Source: Diplolepis rosae
Lineage: Eukaryota > Arthropoda > Insecta > Hymenoptera > Diplolepididae
NCBI GenBank assembly: GCA_030998225.1
Contig: JAPYXD010000484.1
Span: 558,001-622,000 of the forward strand
Length of the DNA stretch: 64,000 bases
Direction of reading: 5' to 3'
The stretch's first letter is position 1. Every line of letters starts with the position of its first letter. Made by a program: the position numbers and the translations under genes. Below are positions 12,431 through 22,289 of this stretch, one piece after another. The notes beneath the pieces were generated by a model, which was not told the DNA's origin, searched no databases, and saw nothing but the letters and a program-made list of their open reading frames with translations.

Positions 12431-12661
12431 TTAGTGAATTTGTGTTTGCATCATAAATTTATTCTTGATCGAAGACGTCAGTTTTCGAGCCAAATTCTCG
12501 TAATTTACGGGAAGTTTTGATTTTCTGCTTTCATTTGAAGAAAACTGCGGCTGAGGCTCATCGAATGCTCTTTGATAGCAATAAATACATACAAATTCAT
12601 CGCTAAGCCATTCGTAAGAATGTTCCGATTTTTCTCTACAATTTTCGATTAATAAACTCAT
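12431..12661 (-). CDS. Unrecognised 76-codon frame with a Cys pair
   Basis: An ATG-started minus frame encodes a peptide with FVCIYCYQRAF (one CxxC pair) and polar flanks. It resembles no family I can name. The Cys pair and mixed amino-acid use make it slightly more gene-like than the surrounding AT-rich frames, but there is no promoter, splice or neighbour evidence. It may be a relic or chance. Confidence 0.2.
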   Translation of the reverse strand: MSLLIENCREKSEHSYEWLSDEFVCIYCYQRAFDEPQPQFSSNESRKSKLPVNYENLARKLTSSIKNKFMMQTQIH

Positions 12662-12839
12662 TGTTAACGTATTTTATTGAGTTTTGTATGATAGAAAGCA
12701 AAGAATAAAATCAATAAAATATAACAGAAAAATAATGAATAAGATAAAAAATTCAATACGAAAGCAAAAGTGAGAATTTTTTAAGCAATCGTACACTGTG
12801 AAACCAAGGCTATAAAGACATACTATCTGTGGTACTAAT

Positions 12840-14784
12840 TTGACAGACACACATATTCCACCCGCAGTCGCAAAGACAATTAGTTTAGGGAAAAATGTTG
12901 GCATTCCCTTTACCGCCAAAAAAATCCCTACGAAACATCTCATAGCAGATTTCGAATCAAATATTCACAAAATTGAAGAAAAAGATCGTAATGAAGCGAG
13001 ATTAAAATTTATCAACTGTATAAAAAGTTTTTCTAACCAAAAACAAACTCCACTCGACACGTTCCAAAAGCAAGTTATAGAAAATTCGAACACTACACAT
13101 ACCTTTTTAAAAAACAACCCCCACATATTAATAACAAAAGCAGACAAGGGAAATACAACAGTAGCCATGAATAAAAATGATTACATTCATCAAGCCACAC
13201 TTATGTTGGCAGACAAAAAAACCTATGAACCTCTGAAAAAAGATCCAACCAACACAATTTACAACAAAGTCAATAACCTTATCAAAATATGGACAGAAAA
13301 AAACTATATTAGTGCAAACATAGCAAACTCCCTAAAATCCAGCAACCCATTACCAGCCAGATTCTATGGACTACCAAAAATCCATAAACCAAACCACCCC
13401 CTTAGGCCCATTGTTTCTTTTTGTGGCACTCCCACTTATAGCCTCGCATCTTTCTATAAACAGCTTTGACTTTATAGAAAAAATAAAAAACATTCAAGTC
13501 CCATTAAATTATAAAATTATCTCACTAGATGCAGTTTCACTGTTTACTAATGTTCAAATTGGTATAGCAATCAAAGGTATTAAAGAAAGATGGCCTCAAA
13601 TACAACCACATGTAAAAATGCCGTGGTACCAATTTGAAAAAGGCCTTAGAATCTGTTCATCCAACTCAACTTTCAATTTTCAAGGTACTTCATATAAACA
13701 AAAATCCGGATTCCCCATGGGCTCACCCCTTTCTCCTATTGCAGCAGACATTGTCTTGGATGACCTGGAAAAAAAATGCATAACAAGTCTACCCTTTCAA
13801 CTCCCATTTTATTTCCGATATGTTGATGACATAATAACAGCAGTACCGTACAATGAAATTGACACTATCAAAAACACTTTCAACAGTTACAACCATAAAA
13901 TTCAGTTCACAGTAGAGGAAGAATCACTTAACAAAATTTGTTTTTTGGATGTTCTGGTAATCAGGGAGGGAAATAACATCAAGACCAATTGGTACAATAA
14001 ACCAACCTCTTCCGGTCGACTTCTCAACTTTAATTCGCACCACCCACTCAATTACAAAATTAACGTTATCAACAACTTAGTTGATAAAGGCATCACCCTA
14101 GCACACAAAACTTTTCACACGGAAAATATTAACAAAATAAAAACCACATTAATAAAAAACAATTATCCGATTGACTTCATTAACCATGTTATAAAAAAAT
14201 GGTTAAAACATCTGTCACGTAAAGCCGCTGTACTGAACACCCACACACACCGACCCCCTGAGGGTTACACACCCACACAGCAGGACCCGGCAGGTCAAAC
14301 CCCTTAATATTTGCCTCTTCCCTACGTACAAGGACTATCTGAAAAATTGTCGGGTATTTTAAAACCCTTTAATATCAGAATTGCTCCTCGTAATACAAAT
14401 AATTTAACACATTTGTTCAAGTCTCCTAAAGATCCCATCTCAAAACTGGATATCGCAGACGTCGTGTACAACATTCCCTGCACTGGTTGTACAGCAAATT
14501 ACATAGGCACGACTAAACGACCTCTCAAAAATAGAATTCGTGAACACATCAAAGATGTTTACAATCCCCCTGACAAATGGACGACCTTAACAAAACATGC
14601 GTGGCATCACGATCATACTTTTAACTTTCAGGATGTAAAAATTCTCGATAGAAGGAATTTTTATAAAAAACGAATGACACTAGAAATGACCCACATAGCC
14701 AGCAATCCTCATGCTGTAAACCAAAGAACAGACATAGAAAACTTATCGGTTTTTTACCTCCCCTTATTAAATGACAAAATTTAA
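12840..14784 (+). pseudogene. PLE reverse transcriptase/GIY-YIG endonuclease ORF
   Basis: The protein would prime reverse transcription and cut target DNA for a Penelope-like retroelement. Blocks: ITKADKGNTTVAMN and FYGLPKIHKPNHPLRPIVS (RT start, 12840-13469); YKIISLDAVSLFTNV; GFPMGSPLSPIAADI; YVDDI at 13819-13833, the catalytic Asp pair; NKICFLDVL; then the GIY-YIG endonuclease VYNIPCTGCTANYIGTTKR with LKNRIREH (14460-14560). Two lesions are seen. One is a frameshift with a small deletion near 13455-13465, between FYGLPKIHK and NSFDFIEKI. The other is a single TAA at 14305-14307 where the second PLE copy reads a sense codon. Otherwise the frame is well kept, so inactivation seems recent. Confidence 0.88.
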
Positions 14785-14789
14785 TCTCA

Positions 14790-15200
14790 GAAAAATTACA
14801 TCTCTCCAACATCTTGCTTAGGATTTGAAACGGTCTGAGCCACATTTGACTCATTTACGGTTCTCCTTTGTCATAGCTTCCTGGATCATCTTGGACACAT
14901 CTTTCCAACCTTTTTTATACACGCAAAGTTAAAACCACTTCAAAAAAACCCTCTCCTCATCCTTTACTCCACTATGACTTTCCAGCAGTTTTTAAAAACA
15001 TAACTCAGTTCCAAAGTAAATACGTTACTGACAGCAGTGGTGATAAATATGTGTCTCTTCAGTAAACGAAAAAAGAAAAAAATCCGGGATAATTGTGAAT
15101 TTTTTGATACAATTCCATTTACATTCTAACTGAAGGTTAGTCTCAATTATTTTTTATCTTCTAATGTTTCTATTAAAATAAATTAAAAATTGTATCTATA
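14790..15200 (+). other. PLE copy 1, 3' untranslated region
   Basis: A non-coding link between the GIY-YIG stop codon and the tandem repeats. The composition is mixed and no open frame is supported. Confidence 0.45.
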
Positions 15201-16275
15201 TACAACTTCCTGGTGAAGCTAAAAAATTTAGAATTTATTCCCCCTTTTTACCACAATGTTTATTTGTCACTCTTGCAATTTTTTAAGTTTCTTCCACTTG
15301 TATTTTTACAGAACAAATTATGTACGGTTTATATTTTTGTAGATTTAGTTATTCAGACCAATTTTACAGTTCACACGTTTCACAGTTTCTTCATTATGTA
15401 TTCTTATATATTTAGACCAATTTGATAGTGTCATATATGCAACTCTTTTATATCAGTTTTACCACAAAGTTTTTCGTCACAAGTGCAATTTTAAGGTTCT
15501 TCCTTTGCACTTTTATCGGGGAAAATTTTGCACAGGATGTAATTTCACACAAAAAAACCTTTTGTATAGTTTCTTTCGCAAACTCAGTTATTCAGACCAA
15601 TTTTATAGTTTCAAACGTGCAATTCTTTCATATCATTTTTTACCATAATGTCTATCCGTCACATGTGTAATTTTTAAGCTTCTTCCTTTGCATTTTCTAT
15701 ATAAAAATTCTGCACACTTTTTATTTTTTTGTTCGAATTTAGTTAGTATGGACCAAATATATGGTTTACATGTGCAATTTTATCATAATGTTATCCGTCA
15801 CACGTGTAAATTTTTTAAGTTCCTACCCTATGTATTTTTATAGCAAATTTTGTACAATTTTCAATTTTTTATACGTAAATTTAGTTTGACCTATTCCATA
15901 GTTTCAAAAGTGCAATGCATTTATATCGGTTGTCAATACAATGCCTATCCGTCACATGTGTAATTTTTAAGGTTCTTCCTTTGCATTTTTTATAGAAAAA
16001 TTCTGCACACTTTTTATTTATTTTTGTTCGAATTTAGTTAGTATGGACCAATTATATGGTTTACATGTGCAATTTTATCATAATGTTATCCATTACACGT
16101 GTTCAAATTTTTTAAGTCCCTTCCCTATGTATTTTTATAGCAAATTTTGTACAATTTTCAATTTTTTATTCGTAAATTTAGTTAGACCTATTCTATAGTT
16201 TCACAAGTGCAATTCATTTATATCGTTTGTCAACACAATGTTTATCCGTCACACGTGCAATTTTTTATTCTTTTC
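15200..16275 (+). repeat. Tandem repeats in the PLE 3' region (about 293-bp unit)
   Basis: The unit beginning at CCGTCACATGTGTAATTTTT occurs at about 15655 and 15950, with inner landmarks (TTCTGCACACTTTTTAT, TTTAGTTAGTATGGACCAA) repeated in the same order. Shorter, more diverged copies occur at about 15265, 15475 and 16245. Period is about 293 bp. The second PLE has its own two-unit array of about 299 bp in the same place, so the tandem structure looks like part of the element design. Confidence 0.75.
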
Positions 16276-16289
16276 TTTTTTGTATTTTT

Positions 16290-16345
16290 ATAGAAATAAA
16301 TCTCACTGATGAGGACTCCAATCTGAGTCGAAACGTTTGAGGAAA
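16290..16345 (+). ncRNA. Hammerhead ribozyme motif, PLE copy 1
   Basis: The conserved core is complete: CTGATGA at 16306-16312, a helix II of GACTC (16314-16318) paired with GAGTC (16325-16329) across a short CAATCT loop, then GAAAC at 16330-16334 running into the self-complementary AAACGTTT. The same motif occurs in both ends of PLE copy 2. A palindromic helix III suggests that cleavage uses a dimer, as proposed for minimal PLE hammerheads. Self-cleavage is inferred, not shown. Confidence 0.8.
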
Positions 16346-16439
16346 AAATGAAACCCTGAGTTTACATTATTTCTGGACCCTAAAGCCAAAGTAAAAAATC
16401 ATCTATCTATTAATATTATTGAGGGTCGATATAAGCCAG

Positions 16440-16930
16440 TTATTTATAAAGTATATTCTTATTGATATATACACCGAAAAAAATCTCTTCCGAATTGCGC
16501 ACAAATCTGAATTTACTAAAATCGCAACACATTCGTTTAATTTTATTGCACAAATTTAAGCGAATTTCGTATGGAAACCAGTATGACAAAATAGCATAGC
16601 CGATATACCAAATTCGTTCCAGAGTCATAAGAAGAAAGCACACCACTCTAATTGCGAAAAACGCACGGCACCCGTACTCTCTCGGTATGGCCAAGTTGGT
16701 TTGACAATGTATTGCAATGTATTAGATTCAGAAACTTCGATGTATTGCAAAACATTGTCAAACCAACTTAGCCCTACAACACTGACTTACTATAATCGTA
16801 TGATTTTATCCAAAAATAGTAAATCTTTTATACCAATATCCCATAAAAAGTCGTTTACGAAAATTGTAATGGCACTTTATACAAAGTTCGTAAGAGATTT
16901 TTTTCGGAGTACTTACAAAAATTAATATCG
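16440..16930. repeat. Small foldback unit
   Basis: GGCCAAGTTGGTTTGACAATG at 16688 is repeated in inverted form and slightly diverged near 16750-16772, giving a stem of about 25 bp with a short spacer. Weaker inverted similarity (CCGAAAAAAATCTCTT at about 16472 and its complement near 16895) suggests longer decayed arms. The open frames across it are by-products of the palindrome. Confidence 0.45.
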
Positions 16931-16934
16931 TTCT

Positions 16935-17680
16935 TTTATTTAAGTTAGTTATTCTGAGAATTATTTACTCTTCATGATATAAGAGTTTTGTTTATGTAAA
17001 AGTATAAGAGATTCAGTTTTAATTTTATAGTTCTTAGTAGCTAGTCTTCACTTTATAACTTTGCACCAAAAAAGAAAGCTCAAGAGTTAAAGAACATTCC
17101 ATTGAATACTGTAATACATAATCCTTTTCCTCATTTATTCCATGCCTGCTTCCACATATAACTAATAATTCTCATCTCAAGCTGTTTTAATTAGTCGGTA
17201 AACTAAGACTTACCATTCGCAAAATAGGTGGTGCAAAATGCCAAAAACATGATCGTATTGCATAAATAATATTGAAATCTTCCTTCGCCCAGTGCTGCTA
17301 CACCACGCAATGAAAGTGCAATGTATCCAGTCGCGTTTGGGATCAAAATATTCTAACTTTTCAATAAATTAAAGCAAACAGAACTGGGTATACTAGGAAG
17401 TAGTAATTTTCTTATGTGTATCAAGAATCACTGATTCAATAATACCCTGCTCATCAAACGATATAGCGATCATTCTTCTTTTTACTGAATGAGATTGGTA
17501 AGCCATGGTTGGGGGTACTTTGGCCCCAAAAACTCCAAGTGTACAAACATTTGTCACTCTTATATAGTCAATGGGAATCGAATACACTCTTGATGCATTA
17601 TTTTATACAAATTTTAGGATTTGTCAATATGTGATTCGTAAATCTATGTCTATTAAGTTTTACACAACAGCCACGTTTTC
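16935..17680. other. Gene-free AT-rich stretch
   Basis: No supported gene is seen. The 64-codon minus frame at 17393-17587 has no recognisable domain. Confidence 0.35.
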
Positions 17681-17685
17681 AGGCA

Positions 17686-17904
17686 TTACCATATCCAGTG
17701 CTTGGGCTCGTCAAAGATCAATTTCGAGAGTGAAAGCACCTCTTTGGAACTGCATGTACTATCTGTAAATAGTGGCCTTAGAGAATTATCGCCCAGTACT
17801 TCAAACACTTCCTGCACATCTCTACCTACCCTAGTTTTTTTACTTGCTCTATCTATACATTCCATCAGCTCCTCTTTTCCCTTTGGCCTTGCTTTTAGTT
17901 GCAA
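17686..17904 (-). pseudogene. Unrecognised coding-like fragment
   Basis: The minus frame stays open for 72 codons with a protein-like, non-repetitive composition: KGKEELMECIDRASKKT, then VFEVLGDNSLRPLF, ending EPKHWIW before a stop. There is no ATG near its start, so it would be an exon or a broken gene. I do not recognise the family. Codon use is less AT-skewed than in neighbouring random frames. Nothing around it helps assign a role. Confidence 0.3.
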
Positions 17905-17909
17905 AACTT

Positions 17910-18420
17910 ATTGAATTAATTACATGTTTCATTACATTTTGAAAATATTTATATAAAACGCATTTGTTATTAAATAAAATGTCAACGCTTTATTTTACAT
18001 TAACTTATGTTAAATTATCTAATCTTGTGGAACGTTTAAATATAATATATAGAGAGTGAATGAGAGTATTACTACAAGCATTAGTTTTCATGCAAAAAAA
18101 CAAAATGGTGGGTGTTTACAAAATGAAAATTGAAAAATAAGGGACTTATTTCAAATTTGTAGGCAAGAAATTAGTAAAAATGAAAATTCTGACTTCATTG
18201 TAGTCCGGGCGGTAACTATACTTTTACTCAGTTTAAATTATTCCGATTTTCGTGTTTCAGGTGAGCCTCCATGAAAAGTCATCAACAGCACGGCCACACC
18301 TATTTTCAAGACACTGTGTTTACCTCGTTTTTTTGTCTATAAAGACAAAAATTTTTAACACATTTCAAGAGAGTATTACTAGAGCTTAAAACGGTCACAA
18401 TTCATGTCAGCTGATTGCGC
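17910..18420. other. Gene-free stretch before the motif array
   Basis: AT-rich, with no open frame of note and no repeat that I can pair elsewhere in the window. Confidence 0.35.
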
Positions 18421-18429
18421 CCACGACTT

Positions 18430-19960
18430 ACTAAAGGTATAGTACACGAGGCGCAGTAGGAACTCAGGGGTAGCGGTACCGACAGACTCCGCTAGGCTCG
18501 CAGTGCAAGCTTACCCGCTGTAGACCCGAAACCGCGTGTCTATACCTGAGCGCACTCAATTCTCAGCGGTACCACCAGGCGGGGTCTCAGGATCTCCAGT
18601 CAGGGCGTCATTACCCTACCAGACACCAGGAAGCAGCGAAAGGGCCACCTAGGAGTCACCGAGGGTAACAATTTTTTGGCGAATCTTCCAGGTACGCCCT
18701 CTCGGCTCTGGAAGAATTCCCATCCACTATTTAATACGTTTTTAGCGATCAACTCGCTGGGTACGCCACCTCGGCTCCAGGAGTAGGTCCATTTTTCGGT
18801 GGGAACGCTGCCTCAGGCTCCGCCATTTTCCTTTGTGCCTCCCCCGTGCTCTAGTCCGCTGCTCCAGGCGTAGACACGGTACATACATCCTTAATAAAGG
18901 TGTACGCTGCCTAAGCTGCCTTTTTCCTACCTCTATGGTGTACGCTGCCTAAGCTGCCATCTCTATCACTACCTGTCCATGGTGCACGCTGCCACAGGCT
19001 GCCATGATGTTTAGTGCTAATCTGTAATTGGTGTACGCTATCTCGGCTGCCAACTATACTTATTATCTATGCTTAATATTGTTTGTACTTAATATTGCAT
19101 CTGCCGTTTATGATTAACACTTGCCGCCACCAATACGCGAGCTGATTTATATAATGAGCGCCATCTTGGCTCCCAGATAAGTAAAATCGCCGATACGTCG
19201 CTGATACTAATTGTAACGCGAAACGGTGTAAGAAATTAGCCGCCACATTGTACTGGCAATACAGCGATAGGTAAAAACGGAAATGGTCGCCATTTTGGCT
19301 CCTAGAATATCTTCCCGTGTACGACAGGGTGTAGTAGCACTTAAGGACTGGTTCTTATGTAGTGGTGATAATTAGGAGTGTACCGACGCCATATTGGCTC
19401 CTAGTGAATTTATAATAGTTACGACGCCATATTGGCTCCAAAGGTATGAGAGACGGATCGCGACATCAGTGATTGGACTTTTGATTTGTTTATGCTTACG
19501 CATGTCGTCGTGACATCCAAGTAAATTTAGCTTATTATTACATTTAACCATCACTGATTTAGCACGCAAATATATTGAATGAATGCTCAAATTCAACATA
19601 ATAAAATATTATTAAACCACCAAAGAGTGGAGTATACGCCATATAGGCTTCTTGGGAATTTGCGATAACTACGACGCCATCTTGGCTCCAGTTACTCGAA
19701 TAACTAGTCACGATACCAGTGATTGGACTTATATTTGTTTAATGCTTGTGAACGTCGTCTAAACGTCCAAGTAAACTTAGCTTGTTTTTTAATTTAGCAA
19801 TCACTGGTCCACCATAGAAATAGGTCTAAAAGACTGAGCAACGAAACTTCTCATATAGTTCGTAGAGGAACGGCGAGATGGTGGCAGATACGCTATATTG
19901 GTTTCTGATGTACCTGCGAGAGAGAAAGACTAGAAGATAGAGTAGGATAATAAATAATTA
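18430..19960. repeat. Array of a degenerate TACGCCNTCTTGGCTCC-like motif
   Basis: A compositionally distinct, GC-richer block starts at about 18430. From 18691 onward a 16-20 bp motif recurs about fifteen times, spaced roughly 40-150 bp. Copies start at about 18691, 18760, 18801, 18901, 18937, 18981, 19030, 19156, 19286, 19385, 19422, 19635, 19672 and 19890. Early copies read like TACGCTGCCTAAGCTGCC and later ones like GACGCCATATTGGCTCC. The stretch may be the leader or LTR of an unknown retroelement, or a regulatory array. No reading frame runs through it. Confidence 0.6.
19422..19835. repeat. Two tandem 250-bp units with stem-loops
   Basis: Within the motif array, 19422-19580 and 19672-19820 are diverged copies. 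Each runs from a GACGCCAT-TTGGCTCC motif through CAGTGATTGGACTT and a GTCCAAGTAAA block to an ATCACTG end. In the second unit ACCAGTGATT and AATCACTGGT form a perfect 10-bp inverted pair about 90 bp apart. The first unit keeps a 9-bp version, so the fold appears maintained. Confidence 0.6.
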
Positions 19961-20361
19961 TAGTATTAAGTCCAAGAGGCACCCGACGATTAGTCGATCA
20001 GCGAATCTGTTACCGAAACTGTATTATTAAAAGATTGGTAAATAAATATATTGAATTCTGTTATATATCGTGCATATGGATTATGTCACGCACCCTTCGG
20101 GTCATAACTTTAACTTTTCATAAAAATTTGATAAACGAACTCTCAAGCTCAAAAAATATAACATTGATACCTATATACAAATTTTTCCAAATCATTTCGG
20201 TCGATTATGTCGATAATTAGAAGAGTGTATCACTCACCATGATAAACGAACTCTACCATATCGACCTTATCAACATGTGACTTAGAGTTAACGTCATTTA
20301 AGACCAGAAGGAATTTTCAATATATATTTGAATCATTTTTTCTGTGAAAAAAGGAACGCTT

Positions 20362-20434
20362 TCACTCCGTAGGGTATCGAGCCCAGGACCTTTCGATTGC
20401 CGGTCGAATGCTCTATCATCTGAGCCTCGGAGGT
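20362..20434 (-). tRNA. tRNA-like sequence (pseudo), unit 1
   Basis: A 73-nt minus-strand cloverleaf: D-arm region GCTCAGATGATAGAGC, anticodon stem TTCGA/TCGAA closing the seven-base loop CCGGCAA, and a T arm CTGGG/CCCAG. Read literally, the anticodon is GGC (Ala), but position 33 is C instead of the near-universal U, and the acceptor stem has mismatches. The TA usually at positions 8-9 is changed in this copy. It is probably a tRNA-derived repeat rather than a working tRNA. Confidence 0.5.
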
Positions 20435-20684
20435 TCCACAAAACTTTTTTCACAGAATCTATTTACGCCAATTTGGCCACGGATATATTATGACTATATA
20501 CACATTTTTCCAAATCATTTCGGTCGATTATGTCGATAATTAGAAGAGTGTATCACTCACCATGATAAACGAACTCTACCATATTGACTTTATCAACCTG
20601 TGACTCAGAGTTAACGTCATTTAAGACCAGAAGGAATTTTCAATATATATTTGAATCATTTTTTCTGTGAAAAAAGGAACGCTT

Positions 20685-20757
20685 TCACTCCGCAGGGTAT
20701 CGAGCCCAGGACCTTTCGATTGCCGGTCGAATGCTCTATCATCTGAGCCTCGGAGGT
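20685..20757 (-). tRNA. tRNA-like sequence (pseudo), unit 2
   Basis: The same 73-nt cloverleaf as unit 1, 323 bp further on. Anticodon arm TTCGA/TCGAA with loop CCGGCAA and T arm are intact, and the substitution at positions 8-9 is shared with unit 1. Internal A- and B-box promoter sequences (GCTCAGATGATAGAGC and GGGCTCGATACCC) are kept. Confidence 0.5.
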
Positions 20758-21007
20758 TTCACAAAACTTTTTTCACAGAATCTATTTACGCCAATTTGGC
20801 CACGGATATATTATGACTATATACACATTTTTCCAAATCATTTCGGTCGATTATGTCGATAATTAGGAGAGTGTATCACTCACCCTGATAAACGAACTCT
20901 ACCATATCGACTTTATCAACCTGTGACTTAGAGTTAACATCATTTAAGACCAGATGGAATTTTCAATATATATTTGAACAATTTTTTCTTTGAAAAAAGT
21001 TACGCTT

Positions 21008-21080
21008 CCACTCCGCTGGGTATCGAGCCCAGGACCTTTCGATTGCCGGTCGAATGCTCTATCATCTGAGCTACGGAGGT
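21008..21080 (-). tRNA. tRNA-like sequence (pseudo), unit 3
   Basis: The best preserved of the three tandem copies: positions 8-9 are TA as in true tRNAs, D, anticodon and T arms pair, and the acceptor stem pairs in five of seven positions. It mirrors the plus-strand copy at 21218-21290 across a TA-rich centre. Confidence 0.55.
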
Positions 21081-21217
21081 TTCACAAAACTTTTCTCACA
21101 GAATCTATTTACGCCAATTTGGCCACAGATATATCATGAACTATATGAACTATATATATATATATATATCCATGGCCAAATTGGCGTAAATAGATTCTGT
21201 GAGAAAAGTTTTGTGGA

Positions 21218-21290
21218 ACCTCCGTAGCTCAGATGATAGAGCATTCGACCGGCAATCGAAAGGTCCTGGGCTCGATACCCAGCGGAGTGG
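21218..21290 (+). tRNA. tRNA-like sequence (pseudo), inverted unit
   Basis: Plus-strand mirror copy of the tandem tRNA-like units. Acceptor ACCTCCG/CGGAGTG pairs in five positions, the D arm has GCTCAGATGATAGAGC, the anticodon loop is CCGGCAA, and the T arm has CTCGATA in place of TTCGAAT. Flanks mirror those of unit 3 from about 21165 to 21320. No CCA is encoded, as expected for eukaryotic tRNA genes. Confidence 0.55.
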
Positions 21291-21450
21291 AAGCGTTCCT
21301 TTTTTCACAGAAAATTTTTTTCAAATTGATACCTATTATCAGAATTGCTTGAAAAATTTGCAACAATACCTATGTATTGCTGTTCATTCTTTAGTAAGGC
21401 TGGGCGAAAATTTCCTTCTTTAGCTGCATATATGACATCGCTTAAATGCT

Positions 21451-22225
21451 CTAAAGATTATGATAGTCGTTCAGGTCCGCGTCTAGGTTAAGAGCCATGT
21501 GTCTTAAAGTTAGAGTGTAATTAAGTTTAGTTACACCGCCATTTAGCCCGCTTAATCCTGCTGCAGCATTTATAAGTTGTGATTTGAGACCTTTTATCTT
21601 TTTGTCGTGTTTTTCTGCAAGTCCATATAAATTTTGCAGTTCAGAGCGAACCACTTTTATATAACGCTCCCCGTCTTTGTACTTAAGGATTCCTAGTGTT
21701 GGTGCGGCCAATTTCCAGATTCTTCAAGCTCCTTGACAATCTCCTTTAGCCTATCTAATAGATTTCAAGTAAAGGTTACCTTCTGAAAAAGCCGATGATA
21801 TTCGGAGGATATCTCATAGTCAGGACCCAAAACGAGGCACCAGTGACTGGTAATATTTTACAATTTCAGTTTGCATAATGGTAGAAAATTCTGCAATTGT
21901 TTTGTCTCTAAGAACATGGTGGTTCTTCAGACCACGGTCACTTGTTACCACGAGGTTACCAGTTCGTAGTAAAGCCCCAAGCTTCTGGTGAACTCGGTTT
22001 TGGAGAAATTTTCCGCGCTTCAAGAGGTGAGATGGAAGCAAGGTAGCTGCAAATCCCTCCAAAAGCGTTCCAAATGGTCATTTCGTCATTATCAGCCACC
22101 TGTGCAGATATCATTAAAAGTATATCTAAAAAATCCGTTAAAAATAGGTGGTGGGGGTCGTTTTTGTCTGCAGCTCTTATGTTCGGGGGCATATAGCCAT
22201 TGAACGTCCAGTGATTGGATAACAT
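21451..22225 (-). pseudogene. Unrecognised decayed coding region, possibly retroviral env-like
   Basis: Several overlapping minus frames (22225-21956, 22062-21820, 21711-21451) look protein-like but are broken by stops and frame shifts. The last part has a helical, heptad-like stretch (LYGLAEKHDKKIKGLKSQL, then AAAGLSGLNGG). It lies downstream of a gypsy-like integrase and an RNase H domain on the same strand, where the env gene of an errantivirus-type element would sit. That position and the helical pattern are the only grounds for an env guess. I do not recognise the sequence itself. Confidence 0.25.
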
Positions 22226-22289
22226 GTTTTAGTTTTTCAAAAAGAGATCTATTCTAAAGGGGTTAATTTCTTACAATCATCCAATCATT

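Larger units (their letters stand above)
12795..16435 (+). mobile_element. Penelope-like element, copy 1 (RT, GIY-YIG, hammerhead)
   Basis: The coding part (12840-14784) is followed by an AT-rich 3' region with tandem repeats (15.2-16.27 kb), a hammerhead ribozyme core (16306-16334) and a terminal block ending near GAGGGTCGATATAA at about 16435. The second PLE copy at 48.4-50.8 kb shares the hammerhead and the same terminal block (about 50835). Hammerhead motifs in the terminal repeats of Penelope-like elements are published biology. No 5' hammerhead copy is seen upstream, so the 5' end is probably truncated. Confidence 0.85.
20181..21150. repeat. Three tandem 323-bp units, each with a tRNA-like sequence
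   Basis: The landmark ATTTTTCCAAATCATTTCGG occurs at 20181, 20504 and 20827, giving an exact period of 323 bp. Each unit carries one minus-strand tRNA-like cloverleaf. The units are very similar, so the duplication is recent or homogenised. A (TA)n tract at about 21150 ends the array and starts the inverted copy. Confidence 0.85.

Noticed and set aside
16440..16694. 84-codon minus frame as a membrane protein
   Set aside because: It crosses the small foldback unit, and its hydrophobic pattern follows from T-rich DNA.
20181..21150. Regular repeats resembling a CRISPR-like array
   Set aside because: The unit is 323 bp with no unique spacers, carries tRNA-like sequences and lies in a eukaryotic genome.
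21211..21423. 74-codon plus frame over the tRNA-like copy
   Set aside because: It is a by-product of the tRNA-derived sequence and has no protein family features.
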